In this document: one piece after another, positions 6,195-13,756 of the stretch | Layout of the letters: every line of letters begins with the position of its first letter | How positions within the stretch are numbered: the first letter of the stretch is position 1 | Assembly: GCA_900545735.1 (NCBI GenBank) | Contig: URAC01000021.1 | Coordinates: forward strand, 1-13,762 | Reading direction: 5' to 3' | Length of the DNA: 13,762 bases | Source: an uncultured Bacillota bacterium | Lineage (GTDB): Bacteria; Bacillota; Clostridia; Christensenellales; UBA1242 | Position numbers and translations under genes: made by a program | Notes under the pieces: generated by a model | What the model saw: the letters and a program-made list of their open reading frames with translations, nothing else | Told to the model about the DNA's origin: nothing | Databases searched by the model: none

Positions 6195-7250
6195 TTAACT
6201 TCTAAAGTCAACAAGTTTTTTGCTTCTATTTGGGTGTCTTAATTTTCTTAAAGCTTTTGCTTCAATCTGTCTTATTCTTTCACGAGTAACATTAAATTCT
6301 TTGCCAACTTCTTCCAAAGTTCTTGGGTGAGAATTATCAAGTCCATAACGCATACGAATAACCTTTTGTTCACGAGGAGTTAATGTTTCAATAACAGACA
6401 AAAGTTGTTCTCTAAGCAAAACTTGGCTTGTTGCTTCAAGTGGTGAAACTGCTGTTTCATCTTCAATAAAGTCGCTGATTTTGCTATCTTCTTCATCACC
6501 GATTGTTGTTTCAAGTGAAATAGGGTCAAGAGCGATTTTTTGAATTTCCGCAACTCTTGCTTCAGTCAAGCCCATAGCGCTAGCAATTTCAGAGGCTGTT
6601 GGGTCGCGTCCTAATTTTTGAATCAATGTTCTTGTTGTGCGAGTTAAACGATTGATTGTTTCAACCATATGAACAGGAACACGAATTGTTCTTGCTTGGT
6701 CAGCTATTGCTCTTGTGATTGATTGTCTAATCCACCAAGTTGCATAAGTGGAAAATCTAAATCCCTTAGTAAAGTCAAATTTTTCAACCGCTTTTAAAAG
6801 ACCGATGTTTCCTTCTTGGATTAAATCCAAAAATTGCATATTTGAGCGAGAAACATATCTTTTTGCAATGCTAACAACCAATCTTAAGTTGCTTTCAGAC
6901 AACTTTGCTTTTGCTGCTTCATCGCCTTCAGCCATACGCTTTGCAAGTTCAATTTCTTCATCACCAGTAAGCAAAGGAACTTTGCCGATATCTTTTAAAT
7001 AAGTTTTAACTGGGTCATCAACGCTTACTTGAGTGATAATATCTTCTAAATCTTCCTTTGGCGTGTCATCTTCAGCTTGTTTTATAATTTTAATTCCGTT
7101 TTTTTCGATAACATTAATAAATTCATTGATTTCATCTTTTGATGCATCATATTTCATAAGTCTAAAATATATGTCTTCTTCATTGACATTGCCTTTTTTA
7201 CGACCTATATCCAAAAACCTATTCAACTCAACTTTAAAATTCTCGTTCAT
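6195..7250 (-). CDS. rpoD: Primary RNA polymerase sigma factor (SigA/RpoD)
   Basis: This is the housekeeping sigma-70 factor that directs RNA polymerase to -35/-10 promoters. All regions are visible in 351 aa: a compact region 1.1 (about 5-57); region 1.2 (DPVKTYLKDIGKVPLLT, 79-95); region 2 with NLRLVVSIAKRY (121-132), DLIQEGNIGLLKAVEKFD (142-159) and the -10-recognising FRFSTYATWWIRQSI (164-178); region 3 (about 198-265); and region 4.2 with TLEEVGKEFNVTRERIRQIE (311-330), the -35-binding helix-turn-helix. It lacks the long non-conserved insert of proteobacterial RpoD, as in Bacillota SigA. GGAGGA lies just before the ATG. It starts 24 bp after the dnaG stop, the classic primase-sigma arrangement, and is most simply cotranscribed with dnaG. 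Confidence 0.98.
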   Translation of the reverse strand: MNENFKVELNRFLDIGRKKGNVNEEDIYFRLMKYDASKDEINEFINVIEKNGIKIIKQAEDDTPKEDLEDIITQVSVDDPVKTYLKDIGKVPLLTGDEEIELAKRMAEGDEAAKAKLSESNLRLVVSIAKRYVSRSNMQFLDLIQEGNIGLLKAVEKFDFTKGFRFSTYATWWIRQSITRAIADQARTIRVPVHMVETINRLTRTTRTLIQKLGRDPTASEIASAMGLTEARVAEIQKIALDPISLETTIGDEEDSKISDFIEDETAVSPLEATSQVLLREQLLSVIETLTPREQKVIRMRYGLDNSHPRTLEEVGKEFNVTRERIRQIEAKALRKLRHPNRSKKLVDFRS

Positions 7251-7274
7251 TTTTCCTCCAAAACTTTTCTTTTG

Positions 7275-9020
7275 TTAATCAATAATTCCGCTTTTTAATT
7301 TAGCAATTATCTTTGCTATGTCAGCTGAAATTTGTTTTCGTTCTTCAATATTTGAAGTCTCCTTGTATTTTTCGCTTAAAACCTGTTGCCAAATCTTCAT
7401 ATAGTTTTCAAAAATCTTAAACGCGCATTCGTTATAAAACGATTCCGTTAGGAGTTTTTCATCAAGTTCCAATATGCTGTTGTATATTTCTTGTTCTTCT
7501 GGTTCTAAGTTCAACTCAACACCATTTACATTTGAATTTAAGATTTTGTCATATAGAGATTGATAAACTGGGTGCGAGACATATTTTCTTATCGACGCTT
7601 TTCCGTTTGTGTAATCTTTTTTTCTAATTAACGCCAATAAAATGTATTTTATTGCTTTAATATTGCCATCTTCTTGATTAATTAAAACATCTTTACCATT
7701 ATTTGTGTCATTTTTATTTGACGATGAACCAATATCTTTTCTTAAAGTTTCTAGCGCTATTGACATTTTTTGCGACAATAATTTTAAATATATTTCTTGT
7801 TCGGAAGATGTTTTTAATGCTGATATTATTTGCAAACATTCCTTCACGCATTTTGATTTTTCGTTAGGCTCTTTCAAGTTATATTTTTCTTGTGTTACAT
7901 CTAACAAATATTCAACATAATGCTTTGCGCTATCAATCAAATTTTGCATTTTTTCTTTGCCAAAATTTTTGATAAATTCATCTGGGTCATATCCTTTTGG
8001 CAACCTTGCAACTTTGACTGAAAGTTCATTTTCAACCAAAATACCAATCGAACGAGCGGCAGCCTTCATTCCCGCTTCATCACCATCGAATAGCAATGTT
8101 ACATCATCACAAAATCTCTTTATCTCCCTGGCGTGCTTTGGCGTCAATGCTGTTCCTAAACAAGCCACCGTTGGAGAAAAGCCATTTGAATTCATAGTGA
8201 TAACATCAATTTGACCTTCAACAATTATAACCTTGTCTATTTTGCGTTCCTTTTTAATTCTCTTAACTAAGTGAATTCCATAAACGCAAGAACTTTTATC
8301 AAACACTGGAGATTGTGAAGTGTTTTTATATTTTGAGCGTTCGTCATCTGGCAAAATTATTCTTCCGCTAAATCCAACGCATTCTTCATAAGAATTTAAA
8401 ATTGGGAAAACAAGCCTGTTGGATTGATAATCAAATTCTCTGCCATTGCTTATTCCTGCTATGCCCGCTTTTTCCATAATTTCAAAAGATACATTTTGAC
8501 TTTTTAAATATTTAATTACATCATTGTTATGAGCGTAGCCTATTTCAAAATTATCCAAATCACTTTTCTTAAATCCACGCTTCTTTAGATAATTTTGAGC
8601 GTCTTTCGCTATTGGCAAATACAAATTTTTCTTATAAAATTCTTTTGTTAAATTGAGCGCTTTTAAAATTTCATTTTTTTCTTTCTTTTGTTGTTCAATT
8701 ATGCTTACATCGCCCATATTTTCAGGCATCTTCATCCCTGCTTTTTGCGCAAGAATTTCTATTGCTCTATCTCTGTCGCTACTTTCCATCTTCATAACAA
8801 AATCGACAACATTTCCACCTTCACCACAGCCGAAGCAGTGATAATATTGACCTTCTTCGTTAACAGTGAATGAAGGTGTTTTTTCGTGATGAAAAGGACA
8901 GCACGCCCAATACTGCCTGCCTTTACGATTTAATGTTATGTATGAAGAAACAACTGAAACGATATTATTTCTTTGTTTTAATTCTGAATACCACTCTGGT
9001 GGATAATAATATTTTGGCAA
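7275..9020 (-). CDS. dnaG: DNA primase
   Basis: Primase synthesises the RNA primers for lagging-strand and initiation DNA synthesis. The N-terminal zinc finger is intact: CPFHHEKTPSF with C41 and H44, then YHCFGCG with C62 and C65. The RNA polymerase core follows, with SNRLVFPI (200-207) and GFSGR (216-220), and then the TOPRIM metal site: E268 in IIVEGQIDV, DGDEAG (312-317) and the DPDE motif (345-348). The remaining C-terminal region (about 420-581) is the divergent helicase-binding part. The length of 581 aa is normal. The start codon is TTG, supported by AAGGA seven bases upstream; the next in-frame ATG lies beyond the zinc finger. No strong promoter is evident in the 105 bp upstream. It is followed directly by rpoD. 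Confidence 0.97.
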   Translation of the reverse strand: MPKYYYPPEWYSELKQRNNIVSVVSSYITLNRKGRQYWACCPFHHEKTPSFTVNEEGQYYHCFGCGEGGNVVDFVMKMESSDRDRAIEILAQKAGMKMPENMGDVSIIEQQKKEKNEILKALNLTKEFYKKNLYLPIAKDAQNYLKKRGFKKSDLDNFEIGYAHNNDVIKYLKSQNVSFEIMEKAGIAGISNGREFDYQSNRLVFPILNSYEECVGFSGRIILPDDERSKYKNTSQSPVFDKSSCVYGIHLVKRIKKERKIDKVIIVEGQIDVITMNSNGFSPTVACLGTALTPKHAREIKRFCDDVTLLFDGDEAGMKAAARSIGILVENELSVKVARLPKGYDPDEFIKNFGKEKMQNLIDSAKHYVEYLLDVTQEKYNLKEPNEKSKCVKECLQIISALKTSSEQEIYLKLLSQKMSIALETLRKDIGSSSNKNDTNNGKDVLINQEDGNIKAIKYILLALIRKKDYTNGKASIRKYVSHPVYQSLYDKILNSNVNGVELNLEPEEQEIYNSILELDEKLLTESFYNECAFKIFENYMKIWQQVLSEKYKETSNIEERKQISADIAKIIAKLKSGIID

Positions 9021-9073
9021 ATCTTAATCCTTTTCAAAAAAATTAAAAATTCTATTAAATAAATGGAATATAT

Positions 9074-9114
9074 AAAAAATTCCGTGTCAATATATTTATT
9101 TCGACACGAAATTT
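9074..9114 (-). terminator. Terminator of mnmA
   Basis: On the minus strand, AAATTTCGTGTC (9114-9103) pairs with GACACGGAATTT (9088-9077), twelve pairs with one G-T, over a 14-base loop, followed by TTT. It lies between the mnmA stop (9126) and dnaG and should separate the two transcription units. The large loop and short T tract make it a weaker terminator. Confidence 0.6.
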
Positions 9115-9125
9115 AAAAACCCTTT

Positions 9126-10214
9126 TTATTTTTTATAAAAATAACTATCTATAACGCCGCCGCCCAAACAATTTTCATTTTCGTCATACAAAACAACAAA
9201 TTGACCTGGCGTTATTGCTCTTTGTTTTTCATAAAACTCAACTTTAATTTCTTTGTCATTTAGAACTTCAACTTTAACTTTTTGGTCTGGCTGACGATAT
9301 CTAAATTTTGCATAACAATCAAACTGTTTTTGAGCAGGAACTGTTGGAATAAAATTGAATTCTTTAGCATAAAGACCATCAGAAAATAATGCGTCATCTT
9401 CTCCTTGAGAAACAACTAGCACATTGTTTTTTAAATCTTTATCTAAAACAAACCAGCGCTCTCCTGTTCCGCCTTTTCGTCCACCAATATTAAGTCCGCG
9501 TCTTTGTCCAAGTGTGTAATACATCAATCCATCGTGTTGACCTATAACTTCGCCATCAGGCGTTTTGATTAATCCAGGTTGAGCAGGTAAAAATCCTTTT
9601 AAAAATTTCTTAAAATTTCTTTCACCAATAAAGCATATTCCTGTTGAATCTTTCTTTTTAGCGTTAGAAAGTCCAAGTTCATCAGCAATCTTTCTAACTT
9701 CTGTTTTTTCTATGTCTGCAAGTGGAAATAAAACAGATGAGAGTTGTTTTTGATTGAGTTGATTTAAAAAATATGATTGGTCCTTGCTTTTATCTTTTGC
9801 TTTCATAAGATAATATTTCCCATTATGTTCTTCGACTTTGGCATAATGTCCTGTTGCAATCTTGTCCGCACCTATCTTTTTTGCAAAATCTAAAAATGGT
9901 CCAAATTTAATTTCTCTGTTGCAGAGAACATCAGGATTTGGCGTTCTTCCATTTTTATATTCATTTAAAAAATATTCAAAAACATTTTCATAATATTCTT
10001 TAGAAAAGTTGATTGTATAATATGGAATATTTAGCGTTGCGCAAACGCGTTTTACATCTTCATAATCCCTTTCACTTGTGCAAGCACCTTCTTCGTCAGT
10101 TTCTTCCCAATTCACCATAAAAAGAGCAATAACATTATATCCTTGCTCCTTCAAAAGATGTGCACTTACTGCGGAGTCTACTCCGCCGCTCATTCCAATT
10201 ACAACAGTTTCCAA
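9126..10214 (-). CDS. mnmA: tRNA 2-thiouridylase
   Basis: MnmA thiolates the wobble uridine U34 of tRNA-Lys, -Glu and -Gln, using ATP to activate the base and persulfide sulfur from a cysteine desulfurase. The ATP-binding PP-loop GMSGGVDSAVSA is at 7-18 (numbered from my start). The two catalytic cysteines are C98 in NPDVLCNREIKF and C194 in STGICFIGERNF. The C-terminal beta-barrel region with LGQRRGLNIGG and the AITPGQFVVLY motif is complete. A TTG at 10226 opens the frame, but GAGG at 10224-10221 sits six bases before another TTG at 10214. That gives METVVIGMSGG, which fits the usual N-terminus, so I chose it (362 aa). It begins 14 bp after the TM2 gene and is probably cotranscribed with it. 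No cysteine desulfurase gene is adjacent. Confidence 0.96.
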   Translation of the reverse strand: METVVIGMSGGVDSAVSAHLLKEQGYNVIALFMVNWEETDEEGACTSERDYEDVKRVCATLNIPYYTINFSKEYYENVFEYFLNEYKNGRTPNPDVLCNREIKFGPFLDFAKKIGADKIATGHYAKVEEHNGKYYLMKAKDKSKDQSYFLNQLNQKQLSSVLFPLADIEKTEVRKIADELGLSNAKKKDSTGICFIGERNFKKFLKGFLPAQPGLIKTPDGEVIGQHDGLMYYTLGQRRGLNIGGRKGGTGERWFVLDKDLKNNVLVVSQGEDDALFSDGLYAKEFNFIPTVPAQKQFDCYAKFRYRQPDQKVKVEVLNDKEIKVEFYEKQRAITPGQFVVLYDENENCLGGGVIDSYFYKK

Positions 10215-10228
10215 CTTTAACCTCAAAA

Positions 10229-10822
10229 TTATCTTTTATTATTTTTTTTGTCTTTTTTACTCTTTTTATTTATTTTTTTGCTATTTGTATCAATTTTTTC
10301 TACTTTTTCTTCATTATTTTGTTTTTCAACTACAACAATTTCGTTTTTTAATGAATATAATTTTTCATCTATGCTGACTGGAATTTTATATCTCTCCAAA
10401 AAGATTCTTATAAAATCCATAACCCATAAAATCAAAACACTTGCCGCTGGGAGCAAACTGATATACCAAATAATGTTATATGCAAGCGACTTGTATGGCA
10501 AAAGCAATAAGACTATTGAACAAACAAATCCAAACAAAACAGTTAGACCTTTGTAAAATCTGCCTAAATAAAAATTATGTGCTCCTGTAAAGCCTAAAAA
10601 GGCACACAAAAAAAGTGCCACTTTTTTGCTTGCATCAGCAGGCCAATCAGCAGTCATAATATAATTTCTTCTCTGACATTTTATCACTTCTTTTCTTGCT
10701 GATTTATTGGAAACATAATTCAATCTATCAAATACAAGGCCACAAAATTGGCATTTCTTTTGACCTACTAAATATTTCTCATTGCATCTTGGGCATTTTT
10801 TAACGCTATCGTTATATTTCAT
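10229..10822 (-). CDS. Zinc-ribbon TM2-domain membrane protein
   Basis: This is a 197-aa predicted membrane protein of unknown role. A zinc ribbon (C10, C13, C24, C27 in KKCPRC...KKCQFCG) is followed by a linker. Next comes a TM2 domain at about 66-137 with its hallmark GAHNFYLGRFYKG (80-92) between hydrophobic helices, and a lysine-rich charged tail (about 160-197). TM2 is a widespread domain with no settled bacterial function. The frame continues upstream to a TTG at 10846, but neither start has a ribosome site. A strong promoter at 10859-10831 has its spacer over that TTG and would start RNA at about 10824, two bases before the ATG at 10822. I therefore choose the ATG and infer a leaderless or nearly leaderless mRNA. 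mnmA follows 14 bp downstream. Confidence 0.8.
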   Translation of the reverse strand: MKYNDSVKKCPRCNEKYLVGQKKCQFCGLVFDRLNYVSNKSARKEVIKCQRRNYIMTADWPADASKKVALFLCAFLGFTGAHNFYLGRFYKGLTVLFGFVCSIVLLLLPYKSLAYNIIWYISLLPAASVLILWVMDFIRIFLERYKIPVSIDEKLYSLKNEIVVVEKQNNEEKVEKIDTNSKKINKKSKKDKKNNKR

Positions 10823-10830
10823 ACAAGATG

Positions 10831-10859
10831 AGTTTATCAAATTCAATTTAATATGTCAA
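10831..10859 (-). promoter_or_regulatory. Promoter of TM2-mnmA unit
   Basis: On the minus strand, a perfect TTGACA (10859-10854), a 17-bp spacer and TAAACT (10836-10831) preceded by TGA. The normal distance puts the transcript start at G10824, with the ATG at 10822. This decides the start codon and implies almost no 5' leader. Confidence 0.72.
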
Positions 10860-10864
10860 AGTAT

Positions 10865-11623
10865 TTATTCAATCTCAATAATATTATCAATCAATCCTTT
10901 ATCAAATGTCGCTGTAAACACTCTCGCAGTTTTATTTTTTTCGTTGAGTAAAGCAATCGCTGGCTCATTATAAAAGTTCACCATAAGAATATCATCAAAC
11001 TCACCAAAAAATCTGTTCATTGTTTGCTCAGATAATCTCTCAGATAAATTTGGAGAAAATCTTTCCTTTATATCGTCTTCACTTCCATATTTCAAATCTT
11101 CAAAAAATTGTAAAAATTTTAAAATATCAATATTGTTGTTTGTTCGTTTATTTAACAAACTTACATAATATTTTTCTTTGAAATTTGCCCGATCGCCGTT
11201 TATCTCATAAACTTCAACTTCGCCTTTTTTGTTCAGAGTTGGAAGTATTTTTAATGTCTTTATTGAGTTGCCTATATTTTCAACTTTATCAACTTTTTCA
11301 AACGCCTGCGATTTTAAATTGATTGGATTAAATTTTATGACAATATGATTTTCAGGTAAATAAAAAACGCTGACCTGTTTATTTTCACAGATTAATTTGT
11401 CGCGCACGACTTTAAAATTAGCGGTGTAAGCAATGTTTTCAATTTCGTTTTTCTTATTGAAAGGATATAGTTTTACATTAAAGTTTTTTAAATCTTCAAC
11501 TTTTAAATCTATTTCATCAGACAGACAACCCAAAGTGTTTAAAGAAAAAATTTCATTTTCATCTTCGAAAAATCTCATCAAACATTCAAACTTTGGAATA
11601 ATATGAATTGAAACATTTAACAT
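10865..11623 (-). CDS. Hypothetical protein, unknown family
   Basis: I do not recognise this 252-aa protein. It has no signal peptide, membrane segment, CxxC pair or obvious nucleotide-binding motif. It reads as a soluble alpha/beta protein. The N-terminal half has short strands (NVSIHIIPKFE; SVFYLPENHIVIKF, 85-98), the middle has KTLKILPTLNKKGEVEVYEI (about 122-141), and a helical, acidic segment (about 160-215) precedes a final strand-rich tail (ILMVNFYNEPAIALLNEKN...VFTATFD). The start is ATG without a ribosome site. A TAAAAT box at 11634-11629 would place the transcript start at or beside that ATG, so it may be leaderless, but its -35 is poor. It is divergent from the DNA-binding-like gene at 11723 and lies 42 bp upstream of the TM2 gene without a terminator between. 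Confidence 0.8.
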   Translation of the reverse strand: MLNVSIHIIPKFECLMRFFEDENEIFSLNTLGCLSDEIDLKVEDLKNFNVKLYPFNKKNEIENIAYTANFKVVRDKLICENKQVSVFYLPENHIVIKFNPINLKSQAFEKVDKVENIGNSIKTLKILPTLNKKGEVEVYEINGDRANFKEKYYVSLLNKRTNNNIDILKFLQFFEDLKYGSEDDIKERFSPNLSERLSEQTMNRFFGEFDDILMVNFYNEPAIALLNEKNKTARVFTATFDKGLIDNIIEIE

Positions 11624-11689
11624 ATCATATTTTATTCATCAAATCATTGTTAAATTACAAATTATTCTATGTATGATTAAAATTTTTTA

Positions 11690-11712
11690 AAGTGTCAATA
11701 ATTTTTACACTT
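11690..11712. promoter_or_regulatory. Inverted repeat before the DNA-binding-like gene
   Basis: AAGTGT (11690-11695) and ACACTT (11707-11712) form a perfect six-base inverted repeat with 11 bases between. It ends directly at the GGAGG ribosome site (11713-11717). A plausible but weak upstream -10 (TAAAAT, 11678-11683) would start RNA near 11690. The repeat could then be a hairpin at the very 5' end of the mRNA, or an operator for autoregulation by the gene's product. Both are inference. Confidence 0.45.
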
Positions 11713-11722
11713 GGAGGTTTTA

Positions 11723-12589
11723 ATGAAAAAATATTCTAGATGGAAAGACGATGAAATTATCAAGCTTTTTAATGTTGTTGAAAAGAATAAAAAAGAAAAC
11801 AAGAGTTTACTCACTGCATTTTCTGAATATGCAAAGATGTCTGGTAGAAAGAGAAATTCTGTTAGAAACTATTATTATCAAGAGCTTTCTGAATTACAAA
11901 ATAACAAGAATCGAGCGTTGAAGTTGGGAATTAACATTAAAAATCATATTGTCAATGAGTCTGTGTTATTTTCTAGCAAAGAAACAAAAGAGATATTGAC
12001 AAAAATTATAAAATTAAATAGTGAAGGCTATTCAATTAGAAAGGCTTGTTTAACTTTAGCAAATAATGATGTAAATATGATGGTTAGATATCAAAACAAA
12101 TATAGAAGCGTTTTAAAGACCAATCCAAAGCTGATTGAAGATATCAAAAAGGATTTGAATATAACAAGCACTTCAACTTTAAAAGAAAATTTTGAAAAAG
12201 CAGATTGCAATAATTTAATTTATTTTAAAAAACAAGAACCTAAAGTTGTTTCAGAAAAAGATATCAATGCTCTATTTTTAGGGCTTATCAAATTGGTCAA
12301 AAAATCCGCTGCTGAAAGCGTTGAAAAGAAACTTATTTCAGAATTAGATTTTGCCAATTCAACACTCAGAAAAACTTTAGTCAAACTTTCCAAAACGGAA
12401 CAAGATTTAAAAGATATTGAAAAATTGAACGAAAACTTTAAAATAGATAATGAAAAATTAAGGCTAGAAAACGCCTATTTGCGTTCTGAAATTGCAAATT
12501 TATTAAACAAGCCAAAACAACAAAAACAAAAGACATTATCAGAATTTATATCTGAAATAAAGCAAAAACAAAATAAGCAAGCAAATTAA
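11723..12589 (+). CDS. SANT/Myb-like DNA-binding protein with coiled coil
   Basis: This is a 288-aa, lysine-rich cytosolic protein. Residues 4-57 (SRWKDDEIIKLFN...NSVRNYYYQELSEL) resemble the tryptophan/aromatic-spaced three-helix SANT/Myb-like domain of RsfA-type regulators of spore-forming Bacillota. Residues about 87-132 (EILTKIIKLNSEGYSIRKAC...MVRYQNKYRSVL) repeat the same spacing, suggesting two tandem DNA-binding-like modules. A predicted coiled coil at about 198-263, with ENEK/LRLENAYLRSEIANLL-type heptads, should mediate dimerisation; the tail is Q/K-rich. The frame opens at a TTG at 11711, but GGAGG (11713-11717) five bases before the ATG at 11723 fixes the start. It is convergent with dnaN and divergent from the 252-aa gene. 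A transcription regulator is my inference; a chromosome-binding role near the origin is possible but unproven. Confidence 0.7.
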   Translation: MKKYSRWKDDEIIKLFNVVEKNKKENKSLLTAFSEYAKMSGRKRNSVRNYYYQELSELQNNKNRALKLGINIKNHIVNESVLFSSKETKEILTKIIKLNSEGYSIRKACLTLANNDVNMMVRYQNKYRSVLKTNPKLIEDIKKDLNITSTSTLKENFEKADCNNLIYFKKQEPKVVSEKDINALFLGLIKLVKKSAAESVEKKLISELDFANSTLRKTLVKLSKTEQDLKDIEKLNENFKIDNEKLRLENAYLRSEIANLLNKPKQQKQKTLSEFISEIKQKQNKQAN

Positions 12590-12615
12590 AAAAACAGTTT
12601 TTAAAACTGTTTTTT
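12589..12615. terminator. Bidirectional terminator, DNA-binding-like gene / dnaN
   Basis: An AAAAAACAGTTT-type arm (12589-12600) pairs with AAACTGTTTTTT (12604-12615) over loop TTA, with A and T tracts serving as the U-run in either direction. It overlaps the last base of the left gene's stop codon and the end of the dnaN stop codon, so it serves both convergent genes. Confidence 0.85.
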
Positions 12616-13717
12616 AATTTAACATTCTAACTGGCAAAATCAAGAACGTGTATTTATCTGAATCTATAGGATTTATGATGCAAGGATTTGTTGAATTGTT
12701 AAATGAAATTTTAATAAATTCATCAGTTATATTTCTTGCACATTCTGTGAAATATCTTGCGTTGAAAGCAATTTTTAAATCTTTTCCTTTAAAAGAAACA
12801 TTTACATTTTCACAAATTGTTCCTATATCTGAATTTGATGTGATAACCAAACTATTTTCTTTGATATCAAATTTAACAAGGTTGCTTTGACCAATTTTTG
12901 AAAGCAATGATGCTCTGTCTAACGCGTCTTCAAATTGATTTTTATTGATAACAATAGTCGTTTCAAAATTTTGTGGAATAATTTGCTTGTAGTTTAAGAA
13001 ATCTCCATCTAATAATCTTGTTGTAACTTTTGTTTCATTCAAATCGACCATCAAATAATTCTTTTGAATATAGATGTTTATGATTTCATCACCATCACCC
13101 AAAAGTTTGCTAATTTCAGATAAACTTTTTGCTGGAACGATAACATTTGCTGTGATATTTGTAAACTTAATTGGATTTTTGCAAAGTGCTAATCTGTATC
13201 CATCAAGTGCAACTGCTGTTATTTGGTCATTAGATATTTCAAATAACACACCTTTTAAAATTGGACGAGTGTCATCAGTTGCAACTGCAAAAATTGTTTT
13301 TTGAATTAAATTTTTGAGTTCTGTTTCCGTCATAGCAAAGTATTCATTTGAATCAACTTTGTTAAAACTTGGATATTCAAGTGAATTGTAACATTGAACA
13401 ACACCTTCACTATCTGTGTATTTTATTTTAAGTTGATTTTTCTCATTTGTTGAAAGCTCAATTTTTTCTTTTGTTAATTTTCTAACAAACTCTGTAAAAA
13501 ATCTGCCTGGAACAACAGTTTCACCTTCGACTTTAACTTCCGCTTTGATTTTCTTTTCAATGGAAAGTTCTTGGTCTGTTGCGCTAACTATAACATAATC
13601 GTTATCCGCAACAATTTTAATACCTTCCAAAATTGGATTTGTTGTTCTATAAGCAATCGCTCTAGAAACTTTAATAACTGCTTCTGATAAATCTAATCCA
13701 TCACATACTAATTGCAT
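12614..13717 (-). CDS. dnaN: DNA polymerase III beta sliding clamp
   Basis: The clamp dimerises into a ring that tethers the replicative polymerase to DNA. At 367 aa it has the normal length and the three repeated clamp domains. The first begins MQLVCDGLDLSEAVIKVSRAI and contains NPILEGIKI and VPGRFFTEFVRKL. The second carries DTRPILKGVLFEI and ALDGYRLALCK. The third ends with FNARYFTECARNI and the typical C-terminus TFLILPVRMLN, which forms part of the peptide-binding pocket. AGGAG lies seven bases before the ATG. A promoter-like TGT-TATACT is just upstream; dnaA would normally lie further right, outside the window. Unlike the common order dnaN-yaaA-recF-gyrB, the downstream neighbour here is the convergent DNA-binding-like gene. 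Confidence 0.97.
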   Translation of the reverse strand: MQLVCDGLDLSEAVIKVSRAIAYRTTNPILEGIKIVADNDYVIVSATDQELSIEKKIKAEVKVEGETVVPGRFFTEFVRKLTKEKIELSTNEKNQLKIKYTDSEGVVQCYNSLEYPSFNKVDSNEYFAMTETELKNLIQKTIFAVATDDTRPILKGVLFEISNDQITAVALDGYRLALCKNPIKFTNITANVIVPAKSLSEISKLLGDGDEIINIYIQKNYLMVDLNETKVTTRLLDGDFLNYKQIIPQNFETTIVINKNQFEDALDRASLLSKIGQSNLVKFDIKENSLVITSNSDIGTICENVNVSFKGKDLKIAFNARYFTECARNITDEFIKISFNNSTNPCIINPIDSDKYTFLILPVRMLN

Positions 13718-13747
13718 AAATTTTCTCCTATAATATATATTTATATT

Positions 13748-13756
13748 AGTATAACA
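13748..13756 (-). promoter_or_regulatory. Extended -10 upstream of dnaN
   Basis: On the minus strand, TGT-TATACT (13756-13748) matches an extended -10; the corresponding -35 would lie beyond the window edge. The predicted start near 13741 gives a leader of about 24 nt containing AGGAG. It suggests dnaN can be transcribed separately from dnaA. The surrounding 13718-13762 is almost pure A+T, so a chance match is possible. Confidence 0.45.

Noticed and set aside
9084..9107. Shared GTGTCAATA-type inverted repeat with 11692-11710, as a common operator
   Set aside because: The two repeats have different spacing and arms. The left one is explained as the mnmA terminator, and the shared word contains TTGACA, a frequent -35 sequence.
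9021..9125. Promoter for dnaG formed by TTGACA in the mnmA terminator loop
   Set aside because: The nearest TATATT is only 12 bp downstream of that -35, too close for sigma-A. No other convincing pair was found, so none is annotated.
10078..10377. 99-codon open frame antisense to mnmA and the TM2 gene
   Set aside because: It overlaps two well-supported genes, lacks a ribosome site and translates into low-complexity Phe/Ile/Leu-rich sequence, as expected opposite lysine-rich AT-rich coding DNA.
11623..11652. TTAACA-18-TATGAT as promoter of the 252-aa gene
   Set aside because: Its predicted start would fall inside the third codon, after the ATG, so it could not express the chosen start.
13603..13611. 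DnaA-box-like TTATCCGCA
   Set aside because: It is a single site with a mismatch, inside dnaN coding sequence and without neighbouring boxes. It is not evidence of an origin within the window.
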